Part shown: one piece after another, positions 15,426-21,618 of the stretch
Layout of the letters: each line of letters begins with the position of its first letter
Numbering within the stretch: position 1 is the first letter of the stretch
Virus record (IMG/VR): IMGVR_UViG_3300017824_000066
Coordinates: 1-21,718 of that record
DNA from: a virus
Direction: 5' to 3' (one strand)
Length of the DNA stretch: 21,718 nt
Program-made: the position numbers and the translations under genes
The notes under the pieces: generated by a model
What the model saw: the letters and a program-made list of their open reading frames with translations, nothing else
Database searches by the model: none
Told to the model about the DNA's origin: nothing

Positions 15426-16237
15426 ATGTATTAAGTTTATTTGACGGAATGTCTTGTGGGCAAATAGCCCTCAACCAAGCGGGTATTAAGTACGACAACT
15501 ACTTTGCGAGTGAGATTGATGAGTACGCAATGCAGATTGCAAAGAAGAACTACCCTAACACTGTACACATAGGCGATGTAACACAATTAGACACCTCTAC
15601 ATTGCCCCAAATAGATTTGCTCATAGGTGGGAGTCCGTGCCAATCTTTCAGTTCCTTAGGCGATGGCTCTGGACTTGATGGTAAGAGCGGATTGTTTTGG
15701 GAGTTCGTTAGGGTATTCAAAGAAGTGAAGCCAAAGTACTTCCTACTTGAGAACGTGAGTATGAAGAAAGAGTGGTTAGATATTATCTCAAATGAGTTTG
15801 GTGTTGAGCCAATAGAGTTTAACTCTAAGTTGGTATCTGCACAAAATCGTAAGCGATTGTATTGGACTAACATACCTTTCTCTCTACCGATTGATAGAGG
15901 CTACAAGTTTACCGATGTGTTGGATGATTTACCATTCCGAGAACTCAAGCCCTTTATGCTGAAAGATTGGGGAGGTAAACCACGAATTGACAAGGGTGTG
16001 AATTGGGTATGTAATGATAAGTCGGTGTGCCTTACCACAAGCGCACATCACCCGAACCAATATCTGCTTAACGAGGATAGAACGATGATGAGAACATTGA
16101 GTCCAGCAGAGTATGAGCGACTACAAACCTTGCCTAAAAACTACACGGCAGGTGTGTCAAATACTCAGCGATACAAGATGATTGGTAATGGTTGGACTGT
16201 GAGTGTAATAGAACATATATTTAAAAACATAAAGTAA
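15422..16237 (+). CDS. DNA (cytosine-5) methyltransferase
   Basis: A 271-aa C5-methyltransferase that would transfer a methyl group from S-adenosylmethionine to cytosine. Motifs in order: I LSLFDGMSCGQIAL (4-17, SAM binding), IV GGSPCQSFS (69-77, catalytic Cys73), VI ENV (110-112, Glu110), VIII QNRKRLYW (141-148), IX RTLSPAEYERLQTLP (224-238) and X GNGWTVSV (255-262). All key residues are present, so it should be active. The target-recognition part between VIII and IX is short (about 75 residues). No restriction enzyme gene is next to it, so it is probably an orphan phage enzyme that masks phage DNA from host restriction. Confidence 0.93.
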   Translation: MNVLSLFDGMSCGQIALNQAGIKYDNYFASEIDEYAMQIAKKNYPNTVHIGDVTQLDTSTLPQIDLLIGGSPCQSFSSLGDGSGLDGKSGLFWEFVRVFKEVKPKYFLLENVSMKKEWLDIISNEFGVEPIEFNSKLVSAQNRKRLYWTNIPFSLPIDRGYKFTDVLDDLPFRELKPFMLKDWGGKPRIDKGVNWVCNDKSVCLTTSAHHPNQYLLNEDRTMMRTLSPAEYERLQTLPKNYTAGVSNTQRYKMIGNGWTVSVIEHIFKNIK

Positions 16238-16238
16238 G

Positions 16239-16496
16239 ATGGGAGCAACATTAGAAACAATTAGAGTAAAAGCAACAACGGCTAAGGAAGCGGCTGTTAA
16301 AATTATGAATAGCGGAGACACAAATGATTCGTATAGTGGTTGGTTTAATACTTGCCACGAATTTGAAGACAAGACATTTAAACTTCGTGAGGAAGATTTT
16401 GAGGATTGGGTAATAGAGAACGGAGAGAAACGTGTACTCTATGTTATGAAAGATACGACTACTGAATATATAGGTTGGGCGTGGTGCGCTTGTTAA
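16239..16496 (+). CDS. Unknown phage protein (85 aa)
   Basis: Starting one base after the methyltransferase stop, this 85-aa protein reads KATTAKEAAVKIM near the start, then DSYSGWFNTCHEF and a Trp/Cys-rich end (YIGWAWCAC). I recall a family of small phage proteins with a helix followed by a YSG--NT stretch, but no proven function. It is probably co-translated with the methyltransferase. The C-terminal cysteines could bind metal, but only C-x-C is present. Confidence 0.5.
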   Translation: MGATLETIRVKATTAKEAAVKIMNSGDTNDSYSGWFNTCHEFEDKTFKLREEDFEDWVIENGEKRVLYVMKDTTTEYIGWAWCAC

Positions 16497-16517
16497 TAAT
16501 ATATAAATAAAAAAGAT

Positions 16518-16718
16518 ATGACTAAAGAAGATGTAAGAGAAAATCTGCAAGAGCAGATAGAATACTACGCAGACCAAGTGTGTAGAGGTAGTATTATTGA
16601 TAATGCGGTGGATGCCCTCTTTGAGGGTATTCATACGGAACTCAGATGTGCTGATGTGCCAGAGGAGATATACCAAGAGGTGTTTGATTATGTGAACTCA
16701 ACCTTTCACGTAGGATGA
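16518..16718 (+). CDS. Unknown small acidic protein (66 aa)
   Basis: This is a helical, acidic 66-aa protein (MTKEDVRENLQEQIEYYADQ, then VCRGSIIDNAVDALF). It is likely soluble and might bind DNA-processing or host proteins, but no motif is recognised. The ATG is preceded by AAAAAAGAT, a typical A-rich leader. Its stop overlaps the ATG of a short basic ORF as ATGA. Confidence 0.5.
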   Translation: MTKEDVRENLQEQIEYYADQVCRGSIIDNAVDALFEGIHTELRCADVPEEIYQEVFDYVNSTFHVG

Positions 16719-16783
16719 TACGAAGACTGACTAAACACCTAAAGAAAAAAATCTCCATATACATTTGGTGGTTTAGAAATTAA
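16715..16783 (+). CDS. Possible 22-aa basic peptide
   Basis: The ATG overlaps the preceding stop as ATGA. The 22 residues are MIRRLTKHLKKKISIYIWWFRN: a basic start and an aromatic end, giving an amphipathic helix. The ORF also contains the -33 box of the promoter at 16764-16794, so its coding function is doubtful. Low support beyond the coupling. Confidence 0.22.
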   Translation: MIRRLTKHLKKKISIYIWWFRN

Positions 16784-16809
16784 TGATTAACTTGCACAAA
16801 AATTAAGAG
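16764..16809 (+). promoter_or_regulatory. Promoter-leader cassette, copy 2
   Basis: TTTG (16764-16767), a 20-nt spacer, TAACTTG (16788-16794) and the leader CACAAAAATTAAGAG. The last 18 nt, TTGCACAAAAATTAAGAG (16792-16809), are identical to copy 1 (14878-14895), while the spacer differs. The ATG follows after two bases. Confidence 0.6.
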
Positions 16810-16811
16810 CA

Positions 16812-17093
16812 ATGGTAAAGTATTTCAATGAAGTAGTTACAGAACTACAAAGCAAAGGAACTATCTTCGGTGCTGAGTACCGCAAGAAGAACGGAGAAGT
16901 AACCAAGATTAATGGTCGCTTCGGAGTAGCAAAGTTTGTTAAGGGTACTGGGCAGAGTAGCCCAAGTGTACTCACAGTATGGGACAACAATCGTAAACGC
17001 TACACATCGCTTATCCCCGATAACATTATGAGTGTTACCACATCGGGAACTAAGTATGTAAAGGCTGATGAGTTTTTAATTGAAGAGTTATGA
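16812..17093 (+). CDS. Unknown 93-aa protein, possibly SH3-like beta-barrel
   Basis: The 93-aa product starts with a helix (VKYFNEVVTELQSKG), then a beta-rich part: GAEYRKKNGEVTKINGRFGV and LTVWDNNRKRYTSLIPDNIM. The pattern of a -KK-G--- and -NGR-GV- strand pair resembles small SH3-barrel-like proteins of Bacteroidetes phages and prophages (judged by eye, moderate). Such proteins usually bind nucleic acid or protein. It follows copy 2 of the promoter-leader cassette, so it starts its own transcript. The stop overlaps the next ATG as ATGA. Confidence 0.5.
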   Translation: MVKYFNEVVTELQSKGTIFGAEYRKKNGEVTKINGRFGVAKFVKGTGQSSPSVLTVWDNNRKRYTSLIPDNIMSVTTSGTKYVKADEFLIEEL

Positions 17094-17239
17094 CTAAGTG
17101 GAAGTATGAAGTATGGTGGGATGGCGATTTAACCACCTACAAACAAGAGTTTGAATCATTGGAGGAAGCGAGAATTGCTCTCGCCCTCCATCATAATCGC
17201 AATGCAAGAATGAAAGTATCAATAGTAAACAATGATTAA
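17090..17239 (+). CDS. Unknown small protein (49 aa)
   Basis: The ATG at 17090 overlaps the preceding stop (ATGA). The 49-aa product is MTKWKYEVWW, then FESLEEARIALALHHNRNAR and MKVSIVNND: a Trp-rich strand, a helix and a final strand. This beta-alpha-beta order would suit a tiny nucleic-acid-binding or adaptor fold. It ends two bases before the next gene. Confidence 0.5.
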   Translation: MTKWKYEVWWDGDLTTYKQEFESLEEARIALALHHNRNARMKVSIVNND

Positions 17240-17241
17240 TT

Positions 17242-17823
17242 ATGCCTAATTGGTTTTATTTCACACTTGATGTGAGCGGGAAAAAAGAAGATGTACAAGC
17301 ATTCGTTGAGAATGTTAAAGGTAAAGAGGGTACTGAGTTTGAGGGCCGTGAGTTTGATTTTAATCATTTCATACCTCAGCCCGAAGGACTTTATGATGAG
17401 AAAAGTGAGGATAATATTTTCCCTAATTGGTACAATTGGAACATAGAGAATTGGGGTACAAAGTGGAATGCCTCAGTTGATGATACTATGGTGATGTCCG
17501 ATAAAGATGGCTTCCCATATGAGTATCAATACAATATGCGTACTGCTTGGGCAGACCCTCGTCCAGTAATTTTCAAGATGATTGAGATGTATCCTCAATT
17601 AGATTTTAACATTAGTGGCGAAGAGGAAAGTAATGCCTATGGCATCTATGTATCTTCTTCAGAGGATGTGTACTTAGAGGAGGAGCCAACACTCATTGAT
17701 GAGATGAACGACAAGGAAGTATTTTGGGAGGACTCAAGTGGACTATGGCGTTATGTAGAAGACAACGAAATAGTAGAAGACCAAGATGGCTTCTGGCCAA
17801 TTAACAAATACTCGTGGTATTAA
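17242..17823 (+). CDS. Api92-like phage protein
   Basis: A 193-aa acidic protein. The N-terminus MPNWFYFTLDVSG and the block NWYNWNIENWGTKWN (62-76) match the Api92-like family (named after phage APSE-1), which begins MPNW-Y--L-V-G and has a W-xx-NWGTKWN block; the fold is ferredoxin-like. Function of the family is unknown to me; it is common in phages and prophages, where it is a small cytoplasmic protein. The C-terminal third here (FWEDSSGLWRYVEDNEI) is extra and acidic. It follows the 49-aa gene closely. Confidence 0.7.
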   Translation: MPNWFYFTLDVSGKKEDVQAFVENVKGKEGTEFEGREFDFNHFIPQPEGLYDEKSEDNIFPNWYNWNIENWGTKWNASVDDTMVMSDKDGFPYEYQYNMRTAWADPRPVIFKMIEMYPQLDFNISGEEESNAYGIYVSSSEDVYLEEEPTLIDEMNDKEVFWEDSSGLWRYVEDNEIVEDQDGFWPINKYSWY

Positions 17824-17825
17824 TT

Positions 17826-17996
17826 ATGAAAGAGTACTATCAGTTCTATTACGAGAACAATAACGGACATATGTGTGTGTTAGGCACAGGATTTTATAAA
17901 CAACCGAAGCGTACTTACTACTACAAATCTTTAGAACATTGGTTCAATAGAGGTTGGGTAAAGTCCTTTGGATATAAAGTGTTAAATGAAGATTGA
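17826..17996 (+). CDS. Unknown small Tyr-rich protein (56 aa)
   Basis: The likely start is the ATG at 17826, two bases after the Api92-like stop; an upstream in-frame ATG at 17814 would overlap that gene. The product, MKEYYQFYYENNNGHMCVLG onward, is rich in Tyr and Lys and looks like a small beta protein. It overlaps the next gene by 11 bases. No domain is recognised. Confidence 0.45.
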   Translation: MKEYYQFYYENNNGHMCVLGTGFYKQPKRTYYYKSLEHWFNRGWVKSFGYKVLNED

Positions 17997-18303
17997 AGAT
18001 GACTTATTAATCAAAGCAGACTTCCAAGTACTGTACTATGTGCTTGGGGAAGTAGCAAAAAAATGTAAGGAGGACAATGGCTTTACCAAAGTCCTCCTAC
18101 ATCTTGAGCAATTTGTGGAAATCCACAAGACAAGAACCAATGATATGGTTACTTATCGAGACACAATTGAGAAAGCGAGAAATGAATATCGTAGTCTTAA
18201 ACTAAAGTACGATGGAACTGTCGAGTTGCTCAACGAAACTCGTGAGTTGTTACACAAAGTTATGAACGAAAAGATGGATGAAAATGTGGATAACGGATTC
18301 TAA
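17986..18303 (+). CDS. Unknown coiled-coil protein (105 aa)
   Basis: This 105-aa protein is almost entirely helical, with heptad-like stretches at about 45-98 (NDMVTYRDTIEKARNEYRSL, then VELLNETRELLHKVMNEKM), so it probably forms a coiled-coil dimer. It starts inside the previous gene (11-base overlap) and overlaps the next small ORF. No domain is recognised. It could be a regulator or adaptor, but no sequence evidence shows which. Confidence 0.5.
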   Translation: MKIEDDLLIKADFQVLYYVLGEVAKKCKEDNGFTKVLLHLEQFVEIHKTRTNDMVTYRDTIEKARNEYRSLKLKYDGTVELLNETRELLHKVMNEKMDENVDNGF

Positions 18304-18370
18304 TTTAGATGATTTTATTGATGCTGAATACCAGTATCAAGAGTATTATAATAATAGTATAAATAAGTAA
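18278..18370 (+). CDS. Possible 30-aa acidic peptide
   Basis: ATG AAA ATG TGG at 18278 (or the second ATG at 18284) opens a frame of 30 codons to TAA (18368-18370), overlapping the coiled-coil gene by 26 bases. The product, MKMWITDSNLDDFIDAEYQY then QEYYNNSINK, has a normal acidic composition, which favours a real gene over chance. However, its last codons are the repeat TTATAATAATAGTATA, so the end may be regulatory. Confidence 0.3.
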   Translation: MKMWITDSNLDDFIDAEYQYQEYYNNSINK

Positions 18371-18419
18371 TAGTATAATAGTAATACCCTTTAGGGTATT
18401 ACTTTATAATAATAGTATA
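18344..18419. repeat. AT-rich repeat module upstream of the sigma-like gene
   Basis: The 16-mer TTATAATAATAGTATA occurs at 18346-18361 and 18404-18419, and again at 12534-12549 in the divergent region. Between the two copies is a perfect hairpin GTAATACCC-TTTA-GGGTATTAC (18381-18402), whose TAATACC/GGTATTA core is also the core of the 12472-12504 stem. The module ends eight bases before the sigma-like start. It may be an autoregulatory site, a promoter or a terminator-attenuator; the hairpin is followed by only a short T run. Confidence 0.65.
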
Positions 18420-18426
18420 CAGAGCA

Positions 18427-19146
18427 ATGAAGATTACAAACGATGATATCAAGAAGTGGTTCCCACGAAACAATAGGTTCCTATACTTCTGTGCAAAGTA
18501 CTACGGACTTACCTTCTACAAGGATGAGGTAGTTGAACACGCAGCGTACCTTGCATTCAAGAACATCAAGAGGTATATGGATAGGGATGAGGAGTTTGAG
18601 AACGAGAAGCAGAAGATAGGGATGGCGATGAGTGCTTTCCGATTCGCTATACTGAACTCCTATAAGACCTACGAGAGTGCCAATAGGAGGAACTTAGATG
18701 CACGAACTGAGTCCGAACTAACCTACGGCTATGACGGAGATGAATACAGCGTGTATCAGTCTAATTTGATATCACACGATACGCACTATGATAACTCTAC
18801 CGAACTACTCAAGGAGTTTATAGAGACTAACCTACCCTACCTACAACGCAAGGTTATTATTGAGTGCTTCTTTAATGGTAAGGGATACAGTGAACTTGCA
18901 AGTGAACTGGAGGTATCAAGGCGTAAGATTGAGTTGGCAAAGTACAAAGCCTTCACAAAGATTAAGGAATACTATAAACAACAAGAGAGAGATGAAGACC
19001 GTTACAAAGAGACTACCAATAACAAGCAATACATTCCAGCGTCTTACAGCAAGTTACGAGCAGAGACACTCCGTAAACCCATTGAAGAAGAGCAGAGAAG
19101 AGAGGTACGTTATTCCGAGGCAATGTCTTTTATACATTCTTCATAA
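18427..19146 (+). CDS. Sigma-70-like (ECF type) transcription factor
   Basis: A 239-aa protein with sigma factor layout. The N-terminal half (about 10-90) is a helical region-2-like block (KDEVVEHAAYLAFKNIKRYM and FRFAILNSYK). Region 4 is the clearest part: LPYLQRKVIIECFFNGKGYS (136-155) then ELASELEVSRRKIELAKYKA (156-175), a helix-turn-helix of sigma-70 region 4. No region 3 or 1.1 is present. It would join host RNA polymerase and direct it to phage promoters. The last ~50 residues (Lys/Glu-rich) overlap, out of frame, the DnaA-like gene. The repeat module at 18344-18419 is directly upstream. It may be divergent or act as a region-4-only regulator. Confidence 0.6.
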   Translation: MKITNDDIKKWFPRNNRFLYFCAKYYGLTFYKDEVVEHAAYLAFKNIKRYMDRDEEFENEKQKIGMAMSAFRFAILNSYKTYESANRRNLDARTESELTYGYDGDEYSVYQSNLISHDTHYDNSTELLKEFIETNLPYLQRKVIIECFFNGKGYSELASELEVSRRKIELAKYKAFTKIKEYYKQQERDEDRYKETTNNKQYIPASYSKLRAETLRKPIEEEQRREVRYSEAMSFIHSS

Positions 19147-19465
19147 GAAATATAAGCAGACATCAATCCACATAGGTCGTTTAGCAGGTAAGGACCACGC
19201 CACTATAATCCATAGTTGCAAGGTCTTAGATAACGCCTTGTATTGGAGAGATGCAAAGTACATTGAAGCCATAAACAACTGGTCCGAAATCTTTACTGAG
19301 GTGCTACCTAACAGTGAGGAGACCAAGCAAGAGTTGACCGATAAGATAACTCTTATGCTACTCGGTACGATGCTATCAAACGATAGTAAGGAGGAGGTTT
19401 TAGATATGGTAAAAGAAAAAATATTAAACAAGAACGTGCAAGAGAGTGATTTTGCAGTAATTTAG
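18992..19465 (+). CDS. DnaA domain IV-like DNA-binding protein (no ATPase)
   Basis: From the ATG at 18992 this is 157 aa. Residues about 35-100 match DnaA domain IV, the DnaA-box-binding part: SREERYVIPRQCLLYILHKK (34-53), SIHIGRLAGKDHATIIHSCK (58-77). The GKDHATIIHS stretch matches the DnaA signature GxxDHxTVxH. The rest is an acidic helix with no AAA+ ATPase domain. It overlaps the sigma-like gene by 155 bases in another frame, including the first domain-IV helix; an in-frame TTG at 19082 would shorten the overlap. A longer frame from 18860 is rejected as N-terminal extension. It may bind DnaA-box-like sites to recruit or block replication. Next gene starts 22 nt later. Confidence 0.72.
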   Translation: MKTVTKRLPITSNTFQRLTASYEQRHSVNPLKKSREERYVIPRQCLLYILHKKYKQTSIHIGRLAGKDHATIIHSCKVLDNALYWRDAKYIEAINNWSEIFTEVLPNSEETKQELTDKITLMLLGTMLSNDSKEEVLDMVKEKILNKNVQESDFAVI

Positions 19466-19487
19466 TAGTAACCAATTTAAATTAGAT

Positions 19488-20021
19488 ATGAGCAATTACA
19501 AATTCAAGACAACCAACATCAAGGGGAAAGAGTATGTTGAGGTTAACGAGAGAATCAAGTACTTCCGATTCTCTGATGATTACAAAGGATGGTCGCTATC
19601 TTCTGAGATAGTACACCTTGATGCTGACTCGTGTGTGATACGAGCAGAGATTCGTGATGACCAATGGGTGCTAAGAGCCACTGGCTTTGCCCAAGAGGAT
19701 AAGTCAAGTAGTTACATCAACAAGACAAGTTATGTGGAGAACTGTGAGACAAGTGCTTGGGGTCGTGCCTTGGCTAATCTCGGTATTGGGATTGACACTT
19801 CTATTGCGAGTAGCAACGAGGTATCAATTGCTATCGCAAAGCAGAATGGTACACCTAAGACTGAGACTAAGGCGGCTAACAAACCCTCGCTATTGGAATT
19901 AACTGATGACATCGTTGAGAAGATGGTAGATGCAGTTAAGAATGGTAAGCGTGATGCCGTTGAGAATGCCTTAGGCAAGTACAAGGTATCTGCCCAGCAG
20001 AAGAAACTAATCTTAGGATAA
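19488..20021 (+). CDS. Putative single-strand DNA annealing protein
   Basis: A 177-aa protein with the block ENCETSAWGRALANLGIGID (84-103), preceded by YINKTSY, and an N-terminal YVEVNERIKYFRF. I recognise this as a widespread phage family usually found beside exonuclease genes and often annotated as ssDNA-annealing (Erf/Rad52-type) protein; the exact family name is uncertain. It would anneal complementary single strands in recombination-dependent replication. The C-terminal 50 residues (SLLELTDDIVEKMVDAVKNG) are a separate helical tail. The stop overlaps the nuclease ATG (TAATG), which strongly supports joint function. Confidence 0.6.
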   Translation: MSNYKFKTTNIKGKEYVEVNERIKYFRFSDDYKGWSLSSEIVHLDADSCVIRAEIRDDQWVLRATGFAQEDKSSSYINKTSYVENCETSAWGRALANLGIGIDTSIASSNEVSIAIAKQNGTPKTETKAANKPSLLELTDDIVEKMVDAVKNGKRDAVENALGKYKVSAQQKKLILG

Positions 20022-20779
20022 TGGTTGATATAATAGAAAGGTTTAACGATGATGAGGTGTACTATGCGGACAGAGAGTATCTGTCCAATAGTTCCCTCAA
20101 GTTATTAAAGGAGTCCCCAACCAAGTTTGACTTGTGGCGTAAGAACAAATGGTCTCAATCATCTACCTCAGCGTTTGATGTAGGCCGTGCTTTACACGCA
20201 AGGTTCTTAGAGGACAAGGTAAACTACACAGGATGGGATGGTGCAAGGAGAGGTGCAGAATACAAGAACTTCTGTGCTGAGAATCCCGATACCATTGTAC
20301 TCACAAAGAATGACTACCACATCGTTGAGGGTATGTACGACAAACTATCTAAGGTTCCTCAAGTGGAGGAGATTATGGGCTTGTCTATGAAACCCGAAGT
20401 GCCTGGTGTTATGGAATGGGAAACGGCAAAGGGCAACATCATCAAGGTAAAAGGTAAGGCAGATGCCTTGGCTTGGGACGGTGAGTTATCCTACCTTGTA
20501 GACCTAAAGACTACGAAGGACCCATTGCATAAGTGGAAGAAGAATGCCTTCTACAACTACGCACAACAAGCCTATCTATACAGCCAAATCTTTGAAGTAG
20601 ATGTGTTCTACTTCCTTGTGGTACAGAAAGAGTTCCCTTACGAGGTAGGCATATACAAGGCAGGGGATGCGTTCCTTGCACGAGGAGAGAGAGAGTTAGA
20701 AGATTCTATAGAACTATACGAAAGATTATTTATTGATGGAGAATACCAACCCTACAGTGCAGACATTGACATCATATAG
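20021..20779 (+). CDS. RecE-like PD-(D/E)XK exonuclease
   Basis: A 252-aa nuclease of the RecE/lambda-exonuclease type. It begins with a YLSNSSLKLLKESPTKFDLW block (20-39), then FDVGRALHARFLE (52-64, with His59), then catalytic core residues in KVKGKADAL (Asp148) and LVDLKTTKD (Asp161 and Lys163), and AQQAYLYSQ (181-189). These fit the PD-(D/E)XK order with the lysine two residues after the acid. It would degrade 5' ends of double-stranded DNA to make 3' overhangs for the annealing protein. It overlaps that gene by one base at its start and the next gene at its end. Confidence 0.82.
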   Translation: MVDIIERFNDDEVYYADREYLSNSSLKLLKESPTKFDLWRKNKWSQSSTSAFDVGRALHARFLEDKVNYTGWDGARRGAEYKNFCAENPDTIVLTKNDYHIVEGMYDKLSKVPQVEEIMGLSMKPEVPGVMEWETAKGNIIKVKGKADALAWDGELSYLVDLKTTKDPLHKWKKNAFYNYAQQAYLYSQIFEVDVFYFLVVQKEFPYEVGIYKAGDAFLARGERELEDSIELYERLFIDGEYQPYSADIDII

Positions 20780-21164
20780 TAGCCTTGAGAACTTGGTGGT
20801 CTATGCGACCAGCACAGTTACCAATGTTCCTTTAGCAGAGATAATGTCTAATGGAAAGAAAAAAGAAATCGCAATGGCTAAGAGTATTGCGTGTCAACTA
20901 TTAAGCGAGTACGGATATGGTGTTCGTGAGATAGGTAGACTAATTAATCTTGACCCGAAAGGTGTTAATGTGTACATCGGTTCACACGAGAATCGTCTTG
21001 CTGACAAGCGGTACAGCATTAAGTACACTAAGGTTAAATCGTTTGTTGAGGGCTATGAGCAATCAAATGAGGTAAAGCTGAACGCCTTAATGGAGCTGAA
21101 GGCAGAGTACTTGAGACTGTCTGAGAAGTACGAGCATTTAAAAGAACTATTAACAAGTAACTAA
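20736..21164 (+). CDS. Second DnaA domain IV-like helix-turn-helix protein
   Basis: The ATG at 20736 is preferred over the in-frame TTG at 20733; it gives 142 aa and a 44-base overlap with the nuclease gene. Residues about 31-85 look like a DnaA domain IV helix set: VPLAEIMSNGKKKEIAMAKS (31-50), IACQLLSEYGYGVREIGRLI (51-70), then NLDPKGVNVYIGSHENRL (71-88). The position of the recognition helix matches, but the usual DH-T motif is replaced by DPKGVNVY, so DNA specificity is probably changed. The C-terminal 35 residues are a coiled coil (KAEYLRLSEKYEHLKELL). A role in origin binding is inference. Confidence 0.5.
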   Translation: MENTNPTVQTLTSYSSLENLVVYATSTVTNVPLAEIMSNGKKKEIAMAKSIACQLLSEYGYGVREIGRLINLDPKGVNVYIGSHENRLADKRYSIKYTKVKSFVEGYEQSNEVKLNALMELKAEYLRLSEKYEHLKELLTSN

Positions 21165-21175
21165 ATTAAAACAAG

Positions 21176-21421
21176 ATGGCAAACGACAAAGTATTCGTAG
21201 GTAAAACACAAGTAGTGAACACCAAGTATGGTGAGATTGTAAAGGTAGCATTAGGTCCACAAGACTTTGAGGTTCTTATGAACGCAAAGAATGAGAAGGG
21301 CTGGGTTAACCTTGAGATGAAGGACAAGCGTGATGGAGGTAAGTACTTCCAGTTGCAAGGTGAGATGAAGCCACGAGCTGCGGCAGCAGCGGTAAACGAT
21401 GGTGATGATATGCCGTTCTAA
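21176..21421 (+). CDS. Small ssDNA-binding-like protein with SSB-type C-terminal tip
   Basis: An 81-aa protein that begins MANDKVFVGKTQVVNTKYGE and is beta-rich (VKVALGPQDFEVLM, WVNLEMKDKRDGGKYFQLQG). The end is Ala-rich then DGDDMPF, which matches the acidic C-terminal tip of bacterial SSB (DDDIPF) that binds other replication and repair proteins. It is too short for a full E. coli-type OB domain, so it would be a reduced phage SSB; this is inferred. It sits after the annealing protein and exonuclease genes, has an AAATTAA leader, and ends 14 bases before a strong terminator. Confidence 0.55.
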   Translation: MANDKVFVGKTQVVNTKYGEIVKVALGPQDFEVLMNAKNEKGWVNLEMKDKRDGGKYFQLQGEMKPRAAAAAVNDGDDMPF

Positions 21422-21435
21422 CTATATGCAGGAAG

Positions 21436-21468
21436 ATATAAAAAGGGGGGTCAACCCCCTTTTTATAT
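21436..21468. terminator. Strong intrinsic terminator (possibly bidirectional)
   Basis: ATATAAAAAGGGGG (21436-21449) pairs perfectly with CCCCCTTTTTATAT (21455-21468): 14 base pairs, five-base loop GTCAA, with A-tract and T-tract on the two sides so it could stop transcription from either direction. It follows the SSB-like gene and ends the recombination module. Confidence 0.88.
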
Positions 21469-21487
21469 GCTATAACAAGGGTAATGC

Positions 21488-21587
21488 GTACCAAAGTGGT
21501 ACACAAAGTAAGGGTATAACCTTACGATGTTGTCACATAAGTAAGGTAATAGTGTGACAAAGTGTAAAATATCGTGTATTGCGATAT
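21488..21587. other. Hairpin-rich noncoding stretch after the terminator
   Basis: Four dyads follow one another: GTACCA-AAG-TGGTAC (21488-21502), GTAAGG-N6-CCTTAC (21508-21525), TTGTCACA-N15-TGTGACAA (21530-21560) and ATATCG-N7-CGATAT (21569-21587). GTAAGG recurs within the loop of the third. A 43-codon ORF (21426-21557) runs through the terminator and three of these dyads and looks like chance. This could be an operator array, regulatory RNA or replication-related site. Confidence 0.5.
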
Positions 21588-21618
21588 GCAATAATGAAAC
21601 CTTTAACACCAAAGAGAA

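Noticed and set aside
18860-18991. N-terminal extension of the DnaA-like ORF
   Set aside because: The added residues are coded in another frame of the sigma region 4 and do not resemble any domain; the ATG at 18992 is the more likely start.
13989-20053. 14-nt match AGGTTTAACGATGA in two genes (about 13990 and 20040)
   Set aside because: Both copies code ERFND in unrelated genes; at this AT content and length a chance match is plausible.
21426-21557. 43-codon plus-strand ORF after the SSB-like gene
   Set aside because: It runs through a strong terminator stem and three further dyads, so the sequence is better explained by structure.
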